NCBI GenBank assembly: GCA_963825415.1 | Contig: CAWGTD010000002.1 | Span: forward strand, 62,001 to 126,000 | Length of the DNA: 64,000 nt | Direction of reading: 5' to 3' | DNA from: BP-464 sp963825415 | GTDB lineage: Bacteria; Actinomycetota; Thermoleophilia; Solirubrobacterales; Solirubrobacteraceae | Shown: positions 41,833 through 50,042 of the stretch, piece by piece | How positions within the stretch are numbered: position 1 is the stretch's first letter | How the letters are laid out: every line of letters begins with the position of its first letter | Notes under the pieces: generated by a model | Told to the model about the DNA's origin: nothing | The model's input: the letters and a program-made list of their open reading frames with translations, nothing else | The model's database searches: none | Position numbers and translations under genes: made by a program

Positions 41833-42293
41833 CGTCCCGCTGGCTGCCGGACGGGTTCGCGCATCCCGAGCGCGAGGAACTGCCGACCGGCCACCACCTG
41901 CGGCCGATCCGCGCCGCCGACGTGGACATCGACTACCCGGCGGTGATGGGTTCCCGGGACCGGCTGTGGGCCAAGTACGGCGAAGCCTGGGGCTGGCCGC
42001 CGGCCGACATGACGCACGCCGCCGACCGCGACGACCTCGCACACCATGAGGCCGAGATCGCGGCGCAGGAGACCTTCAACTACGCCGTCCTCGACGAGGA
42101 CGAAACCGAACTGCTGGGCTGCGTCTACGTCGACCCGCCGGACGAGCACTCGCCCGCTGGGGCGGATGCGGTCGCCTCCTGGTGGGTCGTGGACGCGGCC
42201 GTCGGAACCGACCTCGAGCGCGCGCTCGACGACTTCGTGCCGCGCTGGCTCTCAGAGCGCTGGGGCTTCAGCGCGGTCCACCTCTTTCCATGA
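41829..42293 (+). CDS. GNAT-like N-acetyltransferase
   Basis: A 154-residue protein with the GNAT-like pattern HHLRPIRAADVDIDYPAVMGS near the start, then NYAVLDEDETELLGCVYVDPP (strands 4-5) and SWWVVDAAVGTDLERALDDFVPRWL. The usual Q-x-x-G-x-G/A loop is not clear, so acetyl-CoA binding cannot be confirmed. The TTG start overlaps the hydrolase stop (TTGA). Related uncharacterised actinobacterial proteins of this length are annotated N-acetyltransferase. Substrate unknown. Confidence 0.6.
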   Translation: MTSRWLPDGFAHPEREELPTGHHLRPIRAADVDIDYPAVMGSRDRLWAKYGEAWGWPPADMTHAADRDDLAHHEAEIAAQETFNYAVLDEDETELLGCVYVDPPDEHSPAGADAVASWWVVDAAVGTDLERALDDFVPRWLSERWGFSAVHLFP

Positions 42294-42330
42294 GCGGGAG
42301 TAGGGTGCCGCGCGCGAGGAGGAGGCAGCG

Positions 42331-43111
42331 ATGAGCGATGAGCGGTTGAAGGGGCGGCGGATCCTCGTCGTCGGAGGCGGCAGCCAGGCGGCCGGAGATC
42401 CCGACGCGCCGCCGAGCAACGGCCGTGCGATCTCGGTGCTGGCGGCGCGCGAAGGCGCGACCGTGGCGGTCGCCGACCGCGTCGAGGCGGCGGCGATCGA
42501 GACGCTCGCACACGCTCGCGAAGCCGGCGGCGCCGCCACCGCGATCGTCGCCGACGTCGCGCGGCCGGCGGACTGCGAGCGCATCGTGGTCGAGGCGGCC
42601 GAGGCGATGGACGGGATCGACGGGATCGTGCTCAACGTCGGGATCGGCATCGCCGGACTCGGCCTCGAAGGCACCGACGTCGAGGCGTGGGACAAGGTGC
42701 TCGCGGTCAACCTGCGCTCGCACTTCCTCATCACGCGGCGCGCCATCGGCATGCTGCCCGAGGGCGCGAGCATCGTGTTCATCAGCTCGCTTGCGGGCGT
42801 CCGCGCCGGCAGCTTCCTTCCGGCCTACGACAGCTCGAAGGCGGGGCTGATCGGGCTTGTGCCGGCACGTCGCGCTGGAGGGTGCGCGGCGCGGCGTCCG
42901 CGCCAACGTGGTCGCTCCCGGGTTGATCGACACCCCGCTCGGCCGCATGGCCTCCAAGGGGCGATCCAGCCGCGAGCGGACGCCGATCCCGCTCGGCCGG
43001 CAGGGCACGGCGTGGGAGGTCGCCCGCGCGGTCGTCTTCCTGCTCTCCGACGATGCCAGCTACATCACCGGAGAGACGCTGATGGTCGACGGCGGCCTGG
43101 CGCTTATCTAG
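42331..43111 (+). CDS. Short-chain dehydrogenase/reductase (frameshifted)
   Basis: An NAD(P)-dependent SDR. It has the nucleotide loop VVGGGSQAAGDPDAPPSNGRAIS, a longer version of the usual T-G-x3-G-x-G, then LNVGIGIAG, the catalytic Ser in FISSLAGVRAG and YDSSKAG (Y-x-x-x-K), with RANVVAPGLIDTPLGR and GETLMVDGGLAL at the C-terminus. An extra T at 42857-42858 shifts the frame between AGLIGL and CRHVALEGARRGVRANV; corrected length is 259 residues. The start has an AGGAGG ribosome site. Substrate unknown. Confidence 0.85.
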
Positions 43112-43429
43112 CTACTTGCCGGTTGTGCGGTGCATGGCCGCTCGCGAATGCCCGGAGCGGCCCTTCCCGATGCCGGCGCCGGCACGTGCCGCACCGCGCG
43201 CAGGCAACGGCGTGCGGCGCATGAGGCTGCGCAGCGCCGGGTCGTCCGGGCCTTCCTCCGCCCGCTCGGCGAGCGTCTTGGGATGCACCGTGCGGAAGCT
43301 GGGGCCGCGTGTCCGATCGACGAGCGCGACGACCACCTTCGTGCCGCTCGGGACGTCGAAGACGATCCCGTCCAGCGGCGGGCCGCCGACGTCCACCTTC
43401 ACCAGGTCGCCTGGGGTGACCGACTCCAT
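43112..43429 (-). CDS. Small basic hypothetical protein
   Basis: A 105-residue protein. The first 55 residues (VTPGDLVKVDVGGPPLDGIVFDVPSGTKVVVALVDRTRGPSFRTVHPKTL) look like a small SH3-like beta barrel; the C-terminal half is Arg/Gly/Ala-rich and disordered in pattern. The stop immediately abuts the SDR stop (convergent). ATG 43429 is the natural start. No function can be assigned; a nucleic-acid or protein-binding role would suit the basic tail but is speculation. Confidence 0.6.
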   Translation of the reverse strand: MESVTPGDLVKVDVGGPPLDGIVFDVPSGTKVVVALVDRTRGPSFRTVHPKTLAERAEEGPDDPALRSLMRRTPLPARGAARAGAGIGKGRSGHSRAAMHRTTGK

Positions 43430-43455
43430 CGGCGCAGCTTACGCCCCGCTCCGGC

Positions 43456-45051
43456 TCACACCGATGCAGGAGTCGGCGCCGGCCTGGGAAGCCGAGGATG
43501 CTCGCGGGCGGCATCGAGCGGCTGGCCCGCGAGCTGGCCGCCCGCGCAGTCCGCGCAGCTCACCACGCGGCGCGGGTTGCGAATCCCGGCGAGGCCGAGC
43601 AGCCCGCCCAGCGCGACGAGCGCCGCCGAGATGCCGAGCCCGACGTGGAACGCGCGGACGGAGGCGGCCTCCACGGCGTTCGCCACGTCCGGCCCGGCAG
43701 CGGAGGCGTCGACCCGAGCGAGCGTCTGCTCGCGCGCCTGGGCAACGGCGAGGCGTGCCGGTGGTGAGAGCCGCCGGCCTTCGAGGCGCTGGTCCAGCGT
43801 GGAGGCGAACTGGGCCGAGACCACCGCGCCGAGCGCGGCGACGGCGAACAGGCCGGCGATGCGAGCGATCGCGTTGTTGACGCCGGACGCGATGCCCGCG
43901 TTGGACTCGTCGGCGTCGGCGAGCACGGTCGCGGTGAGCGGCGCCACGGTCGCGGTCAGACCGAGCGAAAAGACGATCAGCGCGGGCAGCAGGTCGACGA
44001 AGTAGTCCAGATCGGCATCGAGGCGCAGCATGAGCACCATCCCCGCCGCCGCGAGCAACGGGCCGCCACCCATGAAGAGCCGCGGCCCGAAGCGGTCGGC
44101 GATGCGCCCGATGCGCTTGGACAGGGCGAACATGACCAGCGTGCTCGGCATCAGCGCGAAGCCGGCCTGGAGTGCGCCGTACCCGGCGACCTGCTGGAGG
44201 AAGAGCACCAGGAAGAAGAACGTCACGCCGAGCCCGCCGTACATCGCGAACGTCTGCGCGTTGCCGACCGCGAAGTTCCGGCGACGGAACAGCTCGAGCG
44301 GCAGCATCGGCTCGGCGGTGCGCCGCTCGTGCCAGAGGAAGACCGCCAGCAGCACGATCCCGGCGAGGCCCGGCCCCCAGACCTGCGGGCTCCCCCACCC
44401 TTCCGTGGGCTGGCGGATCAGCGCCATCACCGGCCCGGCCAGCCCGAAGAACGTGAGCACGGCACCCGTCCAGTCCACGCGGGCGTGCGCCATGCCCGGC
44501 TCGCGCGCAGGCACCGCGCGGGCGACCAGCACCAGCGTCACCACGACGAACGGGACGTTGATCGCGAAGATCAGCCGCCAGGAGGCCGCGCCGACGAGGT
44601 AGCCGCCGACGAGCGGGCCGATGACGGTGGCGATCGCCGACCAGGCCGTCCACGAGCCGATCGCGGCGCCGCGCTCGGAGACTCCGAACGCCGCGATGAT
44701 GACCGCCAGCGCACTGGGCGTCAGCAACGCACCGAACACGCCCTGCAGCGCGCGGCCGGCCACGAGCAGCTCGATGCTCGGCGCCACCGCACACATTGCG
44801 GACACCAGCCCGAAGCCGGCGACCCCGATCGAGAAGACGCGCCGCTCGCCGAAGACGTCGCCGAGCGACCCGCCGACCAGGATCAGCGAAGCAAGCGTCA
44901 GCAGGTAGGCGTTGGACACCCACTGCTGGCCGGCAAGCCCGCCACCGAGGTCGTCGCGGATCGCCGGCAGGGCGACGTTGACCGCGGTGGCGTCGAGGCC
45001 GGCCACGAACGACCCCATGATCGCCGCCGCAAGCGCCAGGCGCTTGTTCAC
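43456..45051 (-). CDS. EmrB/QacA (DHA2) family MFS exporter
   Basis: A 531-residue transporter with about 14 helices. The first helix has SFVAGLDATAVNVALPAIRDDLGG (motif D1), loop 2-3 shows GSLGDVFGERRVF (motif A) and helix 5 GPLVGGYLVGAASWRLIFAINVP (motif C), the hallmark set of drug/proton antiporters. The last segment carries CADCAGGQ in the tail. GTG 45051 overlaps the FAD oxidoreductase stop, so it is the third gene of the DUF3556, FAD oxidoreductase, MFS operon and may export their product. Confidence 0.9.
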   Translation of the reverse strand: MNKRLALAAAIMGSFVAGLDATAVNVALPAIRDDLGGGLAGQQWVSNAYLLTLASLILVGGSLGDVFGERRVFSIGVAGFGLVSAMCAVAPSIELLVAGRALQGVFGALLTPSALAVIIAAFGVSERGAAIGSWTAWSAIATVIGPLVGGYLVGAASWRLIFAINVPFVVVTLVLVARAVPAREPGMAHARVDWTGAVLTFFGLAGPVMALIRQPTEGWGSPQVWGPGLAGIVLLAVFLWHERRTAEPMLPLELFRRRNFAVGNAQTFAMYGGLGVTFFFLVLFLQQVAGYGALQAGFALMPSTLVMFALSKRIGRIADRFGPRLFMGGGPLLAAAGMVLMLRLDADLDYFVDLLPALIVFSLGLTATVAPLTATVLADADESNAGIASGVNNAIARIAGLFAVAALGAVVSAQFASTLDQRLEGRRLSPPARLAVAQAREQTLARVDASAAGPDVANAVEAASVRAFHVGLGISAALVALGGLLGLAGIRNPRRVVSCADCAGGQLAGQPLDAAREHPRLPRPAPTPASV

Positions 45052-46469
45052 GGCGACCCACCGACGCTGCGCAGCGCCGACTGCGCGGCGTTGTAGCCGC
45101 ACATCCCGTGCGCGCCCGCGCCTGGAGGCGTCGCCGACGAGCACAGGAACACTCCCGGGATGCCGGTCGAGTAGGGATCGAGCGCGATCCGCGGGCGGAA
45201 GATCATCTGCCGCGCGTCGTTGGCGCCGATCGCGATGTCGCCTCCGACATAGTTGGCGTTGTGCGCCTCCATGTCGCGGGCGCTCCGGACGTGCTTGGCC
45301 ACCACTCGCTCGCGGAAGCCGGGGGCGAACCGCTCGATCTGCGCCTCGATCTGCGCGGTCGCGTCGCCGGTGTAGCCGGCGGGCACGTGCGCGTAGGAAT
45401 AGACCGGGTGGAGGTCGCCTTCGGACCGGCTCGGATCCGCGAGGTACTGCTGGCAGACCAACACGAACGGCCGGTCGGGCATCGCGCCCTTGGCCGCGAG
45501 CTTCTCGGCGGCGGCGATCTCGCGATCGCTCCCGCCCACGTGGATGGTGCCGGCCAGCCGCGACTCCTCGTGCGACCACGGCACACCTCCCTGCACGGCG
45601 AAGTCGACCTTGAACGCACCCGGACCGTGCCGGTAGCGCGACAGCGCGCGAACGATCCGGCGCGGCATGCGATCGCCGGCCATGCGCACAGCGGCTGCCG
45701 GCGCGACGTCGAGCAGCACGATGTCCGGAGCGCCGAGCTCGTCGAGCGTGTCGACGCGCACGCCGGTCTCCAACTTCGCGCCGTAGCTCTTCAGCAGCGC
45801 GACCATCGCGCCGCTGATCGCGGCCGACCCGCCTACGGCCACCGGCCACCCGTAGCGGTGGGCGGCGGTACCGAGCGTGACGCCGATGGCCGAGGACATC
45901 GGCGTCGTAAGCGGCCGGAAGGCATGCGCGGCGACGCCCGCGAACAGCGAACGCGCCTCGGTCGTCGCCCAGCGGCGCACGAGGACGCTCGCCGGGAGGC
46001 CCGACCAGACGCCGAACCGCGCCAGCTTCAGCGGGTGGTCGGGCACGTGCAGCATCGGCCGCAGGAAGTCGGCGGCGATGTCGTCGAAGCGCTCGCACAG
46101 CGGACCGAAGAGCGACCGCCAGCGATCGCCGTCGCGCCCCAGGCCGGCCGCGGTCCGCTCGATCGACTGCCAGGCCGCGGCGCCGCCTCCGCCGTCGAGC
46201 GGATGCGAGTACTGGATCTCGGGCCAGCGCCACGTCAGGCCATGCGCGACCAGGTCGAACCGCCGCGAGAACACCGTGTCGAGGGCAAGCGGATGCGCGG
46301 CCGAGCACTCGTCGTGGATCAGGCCGGGGAGCGTCAGCTCGCTGCTGCGCGTCCCGCCGCCGAGCTGGTCGGCGGCCTCCAGCACGGTTACATCGATGCC
46401 CTCGGAGGCGAGTGTGAGCGCGGCAGCGAGCCCGTTCGGCCCGCTGCCGACGACGACCGCGCTGGTCAT
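45048..46469 (-). CDS. FAD-dependent oxidoreductase, phytoene-desaturase-like
   Basis: A 473-residue flavoprotein. The N-terminus AVVVGSGPNGLAAALTLASEGIDVTVLEA is the FAD-binding loop, followed by LGGGTRSSELTLPG; the C-terminus has IPGVFLCSSATPPGAGAHGMCGYNAA, typical of the phytoene-desaturase/GMC-like NAD(P)/FAD group. There are no neighbouring carotenoid genes (crtB, crtE), so carotenoid synthesis is unlikely here. The ATG overlaps the DUF3556 stop (ATGA). A redox step on a membrane lipid made or carried by DUF3556 is conceivable. Confidence 0.85.
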   Translation of the reverse strand: MTSAVVVGSGPNGLAAALTLASEGIDVTVLEAADQLGGGTRSSELTLPGLIHDECSAAHPLALDTVFSRRFDLVAHGLTWRWPEIQYSHPLDGGGGAAAWQSIERTAAGLGRDGDRWRSLFGPLCERFDDIAADFLRPMLHVPDHPLKLARFGVWSGLPASVLVRRWATTEARSLFAGVAAHAFRPLTTPMSSAIGVTLGTAAHRYGWPVAVGGSAAISGAMVALLKSYGAKLETGVRVDTLDELGAPDIVLLDVAPAAAVRMAGDRMPRRIVRALSRYRHGPGAFKVDFAVQGGVPWSHEESRLAGTIHVGGSDREIAAAEKLAAKGAMPDRPFVLVCQQYLADPSRSEGDLHPVYSYAHVPAGYTGDATAQIEAQIERFAPGFRERVVAKHVRSARDMEAHNANYVGGDIAIGANDARQMIFRPRIALDPYSTGIPGVFLCSSATPPGAGAHGMCGYNAAQSALRSVGGSP

Positions 46470-48244
46470 ACGACGTGGCTGACCCGCTCGTAGCCCGGCA
46501 TCCGGTAGTCGACCTGCATGCGGATCGGGCCGTTGGGCAGCCATGGCTGCTCGGACACCGCGTCGCGGACCGCCCAGCTGCCGCGCTCGACGACGCCTAC
46601 CGCCGCGTCGAGCACCCAGTACTGCTGGCGGCCGTGGAAGGCCGGCTCGGACTCGGCCCAGACGACGACGAACTCCCCGGGGGCGAAGTTGCAACGCCGC
46701 TGGACCGCCTCCAGGAAGCGCTGGTCGTGCAGGTGGCCGTCGCCGAAGTTGAACCCGAGGATCGCGTTGCAGCAGAACTCGGGCTCGCGCAGCGTGTAGA
46801 CGTCGATGTCGCCGCCGAGCTGGTTCATCATCACCGAGTTCAGCCCGCGGCCCTGGCTGTGCATCGCGCGGAACGCCAGCGGCACCTGCATGATCACCTC
46901 GGCCTCGGGCTCGCCGTAGAGGCCCGCGAGCTGGTCCTTCTGCATCAGCGCGGACTTGACGATGTGCTCGTTGAGCCGCGGCTCGAGGCCGGGCGCGAGC
47001 GCCCACATCGCCGACGCCCAGTTGCCCGCGTACTGGCGCATCGCGGGCAGGAACGAGACGAGGTCGGGCCGCAGGTTGCCGAGCACCGGGAAGAACAGCA
47101 GGCCGAACAGCGTGACCGCCAGCAGCGCGGCGTCCATGTCCTCGAGGCCGTAGCCGCTCTGCGCCGGATAGCCAAGGAACAGAAACGCGGCGATGTACAT
47201 GAACAGCGCGTTCCACTCCAGCGGAACAGCCAGCGGGAACGTCGAGATGATGAACGTGTGGAAGCTGAGCATCAGCACCACCCCGACCACGGTCAGCGTC
47301 CGGTTGTGCGAGAACAGCAACAGCCACGGCGTGCCGAACTCGACCAGCGAGCCGCCGACGTGCGCCAGGCCCACGGCCCGCTCCGACGGCCGCAGGTCGT
47401 CGGGGAAGTTGCGGTAGTGCATCCGCTTGATCGCCTTCGAAGTCATCCACGGGGTGTTGCTGACCATCGGCGGGATGACGTTGGCGAAGTGACGACCGAA
47501 CTTCGAGAACGCCGCGCCCAGCCAGACGACGACGATCAGCAGCTTGGCGGCGACGATCATGTCGACGAATCCGAAGAAGGCGAAGAAGACCAGCGCGGGG
47601 ACGTACTGCTCGCTGCGCGCGGCGATGAAGACGACCTTGTCGCGCAGACCGACGACAAGGAGCAGGACGATCACGACCACGATCACGGCCGTCGGCAGGA
47701 GGCCCTTGTTGGCGCCGATCGCCGCCGTTTCCGACGCGGAGTGCACACCGCGCAGCGCCAGCGCGGTCGCGATGCTCGCCAGCAGCGCGAGGTAGAGCGC
47801 GACGTCGGCCGGCGTGCGCTCGTCGCCCTTGGTGAACGGCACCTTGTCGGGCCACGGCGGCATGCGCAGCGTGCGCAGCCGGGCGTAGTAGCGGAACCCC
47901 GCGGTCATCGGCTTGAAGTGGCCGGCCAGCGGGCCCCACGAGCCGGCGACGCCCACGCATTCGAGCAACAGCGTCCAGAGGACGGCCTTCTGGTAGACGA
48001 TCGGCTCGTCCCACCATGCCTCCGGGTGCAGCGGGTCGAGGTCCGACGTGAGCGTCGCCACGAGCACGCCGCCGAGCGCGTAGAAGAAGATGAGCTTGAA
48101 GATGTAGATCACGGGGGTGATCTTGGGCGCGCCGAAGCCGTTCTCGACCCAGTGCTGCGAGAGCGTCTTGATCCGTTCGCGGTAGGGGACCTGCATGAAC
48201 GTCGCCGGGTCGACCGGCGGGAAGTTTGCCGTTGTCAGCCCCAT
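46466..48244 (-). CDS. DUF3556 family transmembrane protein
   Basis: A 592-residue protein. The N-terminus MGLTTANFPPVDPATFMQVPYRERIKTLSQHW and the middle PWPDKVPFTKGDERTPADV match actinobacterial DUF3556 proteins. About seven to nine helices span residues 45-400 (LIFFYALGGVLVATL, TAVIVVVIVLLLVVGL, VGVVLMLSFHTFIIS and others); the last 190 residues are soluble and include GFNFGDGHLHDQRF. The N-terminal membrane part has some likeness to HTTM/vitamin K-dependent carboxylase-like membrane domains. GAGGAG precedes the ATG. First gene of an operon with the FAD oxidoreductase and the MFS exporter; biological role unknown. Confidence 0.85.
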   Translation of the reverse strand: MGLTTANFPPVDPATFMQVPYRERIKTLSQHWVENGFGAPKITPVIYIFKLIFFYALGGVLVATLTSDLDPLHPEAWWDEPIVYQKAVLWTLLLECVGVAGSWGPLAGHFKPMTAGFRYYARLRTLRMPPWPDKVPFTKGDERTPADVALYLALLASIATALALRGVHSASETAAIGANKGLLPTAVIVVVIVLLLVVGLRDKVVFIAARSEQYVPALVFFAFFGFVDMIVAAKLLIVVVWLGAAFSKFGRHFANVIPPMVSNTPWMTSKAIKRMHYRNFPDDLRPSERAVGLAHVGGSLVEFGTPWLLLFSHNRTLTVVGVVLMLSFHTFIISTFPLAVPLEWNALFMYIAAFLFLGYPAQSGYGLEDMDAALLAVTLFGLLFFPVLGNLRPDLVSFLPAMRQYAGNWASAMWALAPGLEPRLNEHIVKSALMQKDQLAGLYGEPEAEVIMQVPLAFRAMHSQGRGLNSVMMNQLGGDIDVYTLREPEFCCNAILGFNFGDGHLHDQRFLEAVQRRCNFAPGEFVVVWAESEPAFHGRQQYWVLDAAVGVVERGSWAVRDAVSEQPWLPNGPIRMQVDYRMPGYERVSHVV

Positions 48245-48297
48245 CGCTCCTCGACTCTTTCAGATCGTCTGGATAGGGCGGAACCGTGCCTTGGGAA

Positions 48298-48954
48298 TTA
48301 GACAGCGTCGAGGAAGCGCTCACGCAACGGCGCGGCGAGACGCAGCCCGGAGCGGGCGAGCAACGCGGCAACCGGGGCCGCGACGAGCTCGACGGCGGCG
48401 ACTGCCTTCGAGAGCGCCGCGAGCTCGGCCAGGGCGAGCGCGACGAGTACCTGGTCGGCCTCGGGCCGCGTGACGAGCAGGGCCGCGTCGCCCGCGGCGA
48501 TCACCACGTCGGCCTCCTCGCCACGCGGTCCGGCGACCGTGAGCACCGTCGGCGTATCCGGCACCGCTGCGAGCACGGCCGTGGTGGCGACTGCGATCGC
48601 GGACTCGGCGGCCGGGAGCGTCACTCGGACCAACCTGCCGCTTGCGGTGGCTGCCAGTCCACCGGAGGCCAACGCCACGGCGGCGCGACGCGCCGACCGC
48701 GTCGCGGGCGCCGCCACGAACCGGCGGTCGAGCCCAGCGGTCCATTCGAGAACGACCGCGCAGCGTGCGGCGCGGCGCTCGGCGAGCGCCAGGCCGACCG
48801 CCGCGCCCGCCAGCGTGGCGTCGCGCGCCGCGCAGACGACGGTGACCTGCCCGGCGTCGGTCGCGATCGGCACCGTGGTCGCGGGCGGCAGGCGATCGGC
48901 GAAGCGCGATCGAGCCGAGCGGCCTTCATCCGGAGGCGAAAGCAGCGCGCTCAC
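48298..48954 (-). CDS. Ala-rich hypothetical protein of the TadE operon
   Basis: A 218-residue Ala/Val-rich protein without clear membrane segments. It has a nucleotide-protein-like pattern (VTVVCAARDATLAGAAVGLALAERR, VVLEWTAGLDRRFVA, ADVVIAAGDAALLVTRPEADQVLVALALAELA) that could be a degenerate P-loop or MinD-like fold, but no Walker motif is present. The ATG overlaps the stop of the upstream TadE-like gene. It may be a Flp-pilus accessory protein by context only. Confidence 0.55.
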   Translation of the reverse strand: MSALLSPPDEGRSARSRFADRLPPATTVPIATDAGQVTVVCAARDATLAGAAVGLALAERRAARCAVVLEWTAGLDRRFVAAPATRSARRAAVALASGGLAATASGRLVRVTLPAAESAIAVATTAVLAAVPDTPTVLTVAGPRGEEADVVIAAGDAALLVTRPEADQVLVALALAELAALSKAVAAVELVAAPVAALLARSGLRLAAPLRERFLDAV

Positions 48955-49292
48955 GGGCCCGCCACCGCGGTTGAGTGCGCCGTCAACGCTGCGGCCAACG
49001 CCGGGAAGATCGACGGCGGGCGCAGTGCGACACGAACCACGCGGCCGTCGACGGCGACGCTCATCCCGTCTCGCGACCAGCCGGGCACGGCGGCCCGGGC
49101 AGCCTCGGCCGCCGCACCGCCCTGCAGCAGTGCGACCGCCCCCGCCTCCGCGGCGTGGCCGGCGAACGTCCGCGCTGCGCCTGCGGCGAGCGCCTGGCCC
49201 GCCGCCAACGCCACGGCGGCCAGGACCGGCAGCACCGCGACGAGCTCGACGGTCGCCTGGCCGACCTGCCCTGCTGGCGCCCGCCGCGTCAT
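48951..49292 (-). CDS. TadE-like pilus/secretion protein
   Basis: A 113-residue protein with the TadE signature GQATVELVAVLPVLAAVALAAGQALAAG: a conserved Glu five residues into a hydrophobic helix, as in type IV prepilin-like TadE/F minor pilins. The remaining part is an extracellular Ala-rich domain (VPGWSRDGMSVAVDGRVVRVAL). ATG 49292 starts the MTRRAPAGQ block. It overlaps the upstream TadE-like gene and the downstream gene by 4 nt each. Confidence 0.75.
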   Translation of the reverse strand: MTRRAPAGQVGQATVELVAVLPVLAAVALAAGQALAAGAARTFAGHAAEAGAVALLQGGAAAEAARAAVPGWSRDGMSVAVDGRVVRVALRPPSIFPALAAALTAHSTAVAGP

Positions 49293-49627
49293 CGCTGCGG
49301 CGGGAGCGCGGCGCTCGCCGACACGGTCGCCAGGTGATCGCCGGTGAACACGACCGGCACGGACACGTCGACGCGCACGGCCGACCGCCGCGTCTGCACC
49401 CTTACGGCACGCCGCAGCGAAGCCGGCAGGGCACCGCGGGCGCTCGCGGCGGCGTCCGTCCCGACCGCTTCGGCGCGCGCCGCGGCCCGGGCAGCGCCCG
49501 CCGATGCCCACACAGCCTGACCGACCACGACCGCCTGCCACAACCCCGCGGCGACCAGCAGCACCAGCGGCAGGACCGCCACGAGCTCGACCGATGCCTG
49601 TCCGGAAGCGGCGCGCAGGGAGGGCAT
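49289..49627 (-). CDS. TadE-like pilus/secretion protein
   Basis: A 112-residue protein, MPSLRAASGQASVELVAVLPLVLLVAAGLWQAVVVGQ, with the same SVELVAVLP motif and helix as its neighbour, then an extracellular region (VQTRRSAVRVDVSVPVVFTG). It is first in a three-gene minus-strand operon. The Tad ATPase (TadA), TadB/C and prepilin genes are not in the window, so this is a satellite set. A related TadE-like segment begins the fusion protein at 12433-13734. Confidence 0.75.
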   Translation of the reverse strand: MPSLRAASGQASVELVAVLPLVLLVAAGLWQAVVVGQAVWASAGAARAAARAEAVGTDAAASARGALPASLRRAVRVQTRRSAVRVDVSVPVVFTGDHLATVSASAALPPQR

Positions 49628-49679
49628 GCCCGCACCATCGACGGCGCGGGGTCGCGAGGAACGCGCGGGTTGCTACGAG

Positions 49680-50042
49680 TTACAGGCCGTACTCGCGGTG
49701 GTGACGCCAGACCGTGTACAGGGCGGTGAGCGCGCTGATCAGCAGCGCGAAGAACGCGAGCGTCCCCAGGCCGCTGTCGAGCAGGCGGACGCGTGCGGCC
49801 ATCGCGAACACGATCATTGCCACCGCCCCGTACAGCAGCAGCCGGTGACGCTCCCCCAAACCGTAGATCTCGGTGCGATACGTGCGGTACAGGTACACGC
49901 CGAACCACACGAACATGATCGTGATGAGGATCGTGAGGACGTTGGCGACGAAGTCCGCAGTGTCGCCGCCCTGAGGCAGGAACGCCACGATCGCCGCCAG
50001 CCCGGCGACGATCAGGATGTTGCGCAGGCCGTCGCTGATCAC
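49680..50042 (-). CDS. Four-helix membrane protein coupled to the Pho response regulator
   Basis: A 120-residue protein with four hydrophobic helices (NILIVAGLAAIVAFLP; FVANVLTILITIMFVWFGVYLY; LLLYGAVAMIVFAMAARV; TLAFFALLISALTALYTVW). A YRTYRTEIYGLGERHR loop lies between helices 2 and 3. The GTG start overlaps the response-regulator stop (GTGA). No family recognised. Close coupling with a phosphate-type regulator suggests a role in envelope or phosphate signalling, by position only. Confidence 0.6.
   Translation of the reverse strand: MISDGLRNILIVAGLAAIVAFLPQGGDTADFVANVLTILITIMFVWFGVYLYRTYRTEIYGLGERHRLLLYGAVAMIVFAMAARVRLLDSGLGTLAFFALLISALTALYTVWRHHREYGL

Noticed and set aside
45048..46469. 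Carotenoid biosynthesis gene
   Set aside because: The flavoenzyme resembles phytoene desaturase in general motifs, but no crtB, crtE or cyclase genes are adjacent and the partners are DUF3556 and an exporter.
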